This document shows positions 47,853-47,947 of a DNA stretch of 47,947 nt, one piece after another. Both the position numbers and the translations under genes were made by a program. Below the pieces are notes generated by a model. The model made no database searches. It was not told the origin of the DNA and worked only from the letters and a program-made list of their open reading frames with translations. Within the stretch, counting starts at the first letter, position 1; each line of letters begins with the position of its first letter. The stretch is from assembly GCF_016863195.1 (NCBI RefSeq), contig NZ_BOOK01000068.1, forward strand, positions 1-47,947, written 5' to 3'. Source of the DNA: Paraplanobispora takensis (GTDB taxonomy: Bacteria; Actinomycetota; Actinomycetes; Streptosporangiales; Streptosporangiaceae).

Positions 47853-47947
47853 CATGAAGAAACGCACCCGGTGGCGCCGAGGCCACCGGGCGCGTTCCGG
47901 ATACCGCTCGCCACCGGTTCAGGTCGGTGGCTCACCATCGGTCCGGG
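47853..47947 (+). CDS. Partial ORF running off the window, possible leader or small CDS
   Basis: ATG 47853 follows AGGGAGAG at spacing 4 and begins MKKRTRWRRGHRARSG; no stop before the window end. The frame runs through two hairpins, so it may be a leader ORF rather than a protein gene. Not assignable without the next bases. Confidence 0.3.
47861..47896 (+). terminator. 15-bp hairpin inside the terminal ORF, attenuator- or terminator-like
   Basis: AACGCACCCGGTGGC (47861-47875) pairs with GCCACCGGGCGCGTT (47882-47896) with one mismatch and a 6-nt loop. A second stem GCCACCG (47910-47916) / CGGTGGC (47925-47931) follows. Because all arms share GCCACCG/CGGTGGC, they can re-pair in alternative ways. 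Confidence 0.5.

Noticed and set aside
1-47947. tRNA, rRNA, insertion sequences, CRISPR arrays or prophage
   Set aside because: No cloverleaf-like or conserved rRNA sequence, no transposase or integrase motif, and no regularly spaced repeats seen by reading both strands; small ncRNAs cannot be excluded.

Overview
The window is very GC-rich (roughly 70% or more), with strong third-position G/C bias, many GTG starts, probable leaderless mRNAs (a TANNNT -10 box about 7 nt before ATG/GTG), two F420/flavin split-barrel enzymes of actinobacterial type, a mycothiol-dependent isomerase-fold protein, RNHCP-domain proteins and group 41 and 42 ECF sigma factors. Together these indicate a filamentous actinomycete chromosome. 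A member of the Streptosporangiales is my best guess, but that is an inference. I see no tRNA, rRNA, insertion sequence, CRISPR array or phage block. The layout is typical of a chromosomal arm: many short, unrelated accessory transcription units.

Left part (1-5977): a decayed YciI/ArsR divergent pair; an ECF41 sigma unit with two TGTCACA-type promoters, an alpha/beta hydrolase and what looks like the stump of a deleted gene; a secreted GH114-like protein; a leaderless micro-ORF under a palindrome-bearing promoter; a deazaflavin-reductase/hemerythrin fusion; and a HELGH zincin.

Resistance-like operon (6076-12046, minus strand): an Otr(A)/Tet-type ribosomal protection GTPase followed by both halves of a heterodimeric ABC exporter. 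It is preceded by a short leader ORF whose start region lies in a hairpin that also traps the GTPase ribosome-binding site. This has the form of a drug-inducible translational attenuator. A TrkH-type potassium channel subunit lies upstream.

Middle (13625-22751): split-barrel F420 oxidoreductase, GNAT acetyltransferase, a single-chain biotin-dependent acyl-CoA carboxylase, a YihY membrane protein and a DUF3396 immunity-like protein. Then comes a second attenuator: a probable leaderless 10-codon leader peptide, three mutually exclusive hairpins, and a 19-codon coupling ORF whose TGA overlaps the ATG of a THUMP-domain RNA methyltransferase.

Right half (22985-47947): prolyl aminopeptidase, tandem RNHCP proteins, a membrane GGDEF protein, a FAD oxidoreductase behind a dense operator, a CYP152-type peroxygenase with a hydrolase, a STAS protein, a ricin-lectin/pectate lyase with a LacI-type operator, an ECF42/YciI pair with a matching promoter, DUF418, DUF899, a quinone oxidoreductase, a nucleotidyltransferase, a TAP-like peptidase beside a 5'-truncated RibD-like gene, an intact RibD-like gene, a WS/DGAT acyltransferase, a glyoxalase-fold protein and a zinc-ribbon coiled-coil protein.

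The strongest leads for something undescribed are the two leader-peptide attenuators, at 11919-12046 and 20874-21095. Both control ribosome- or RNA-directed proteins.
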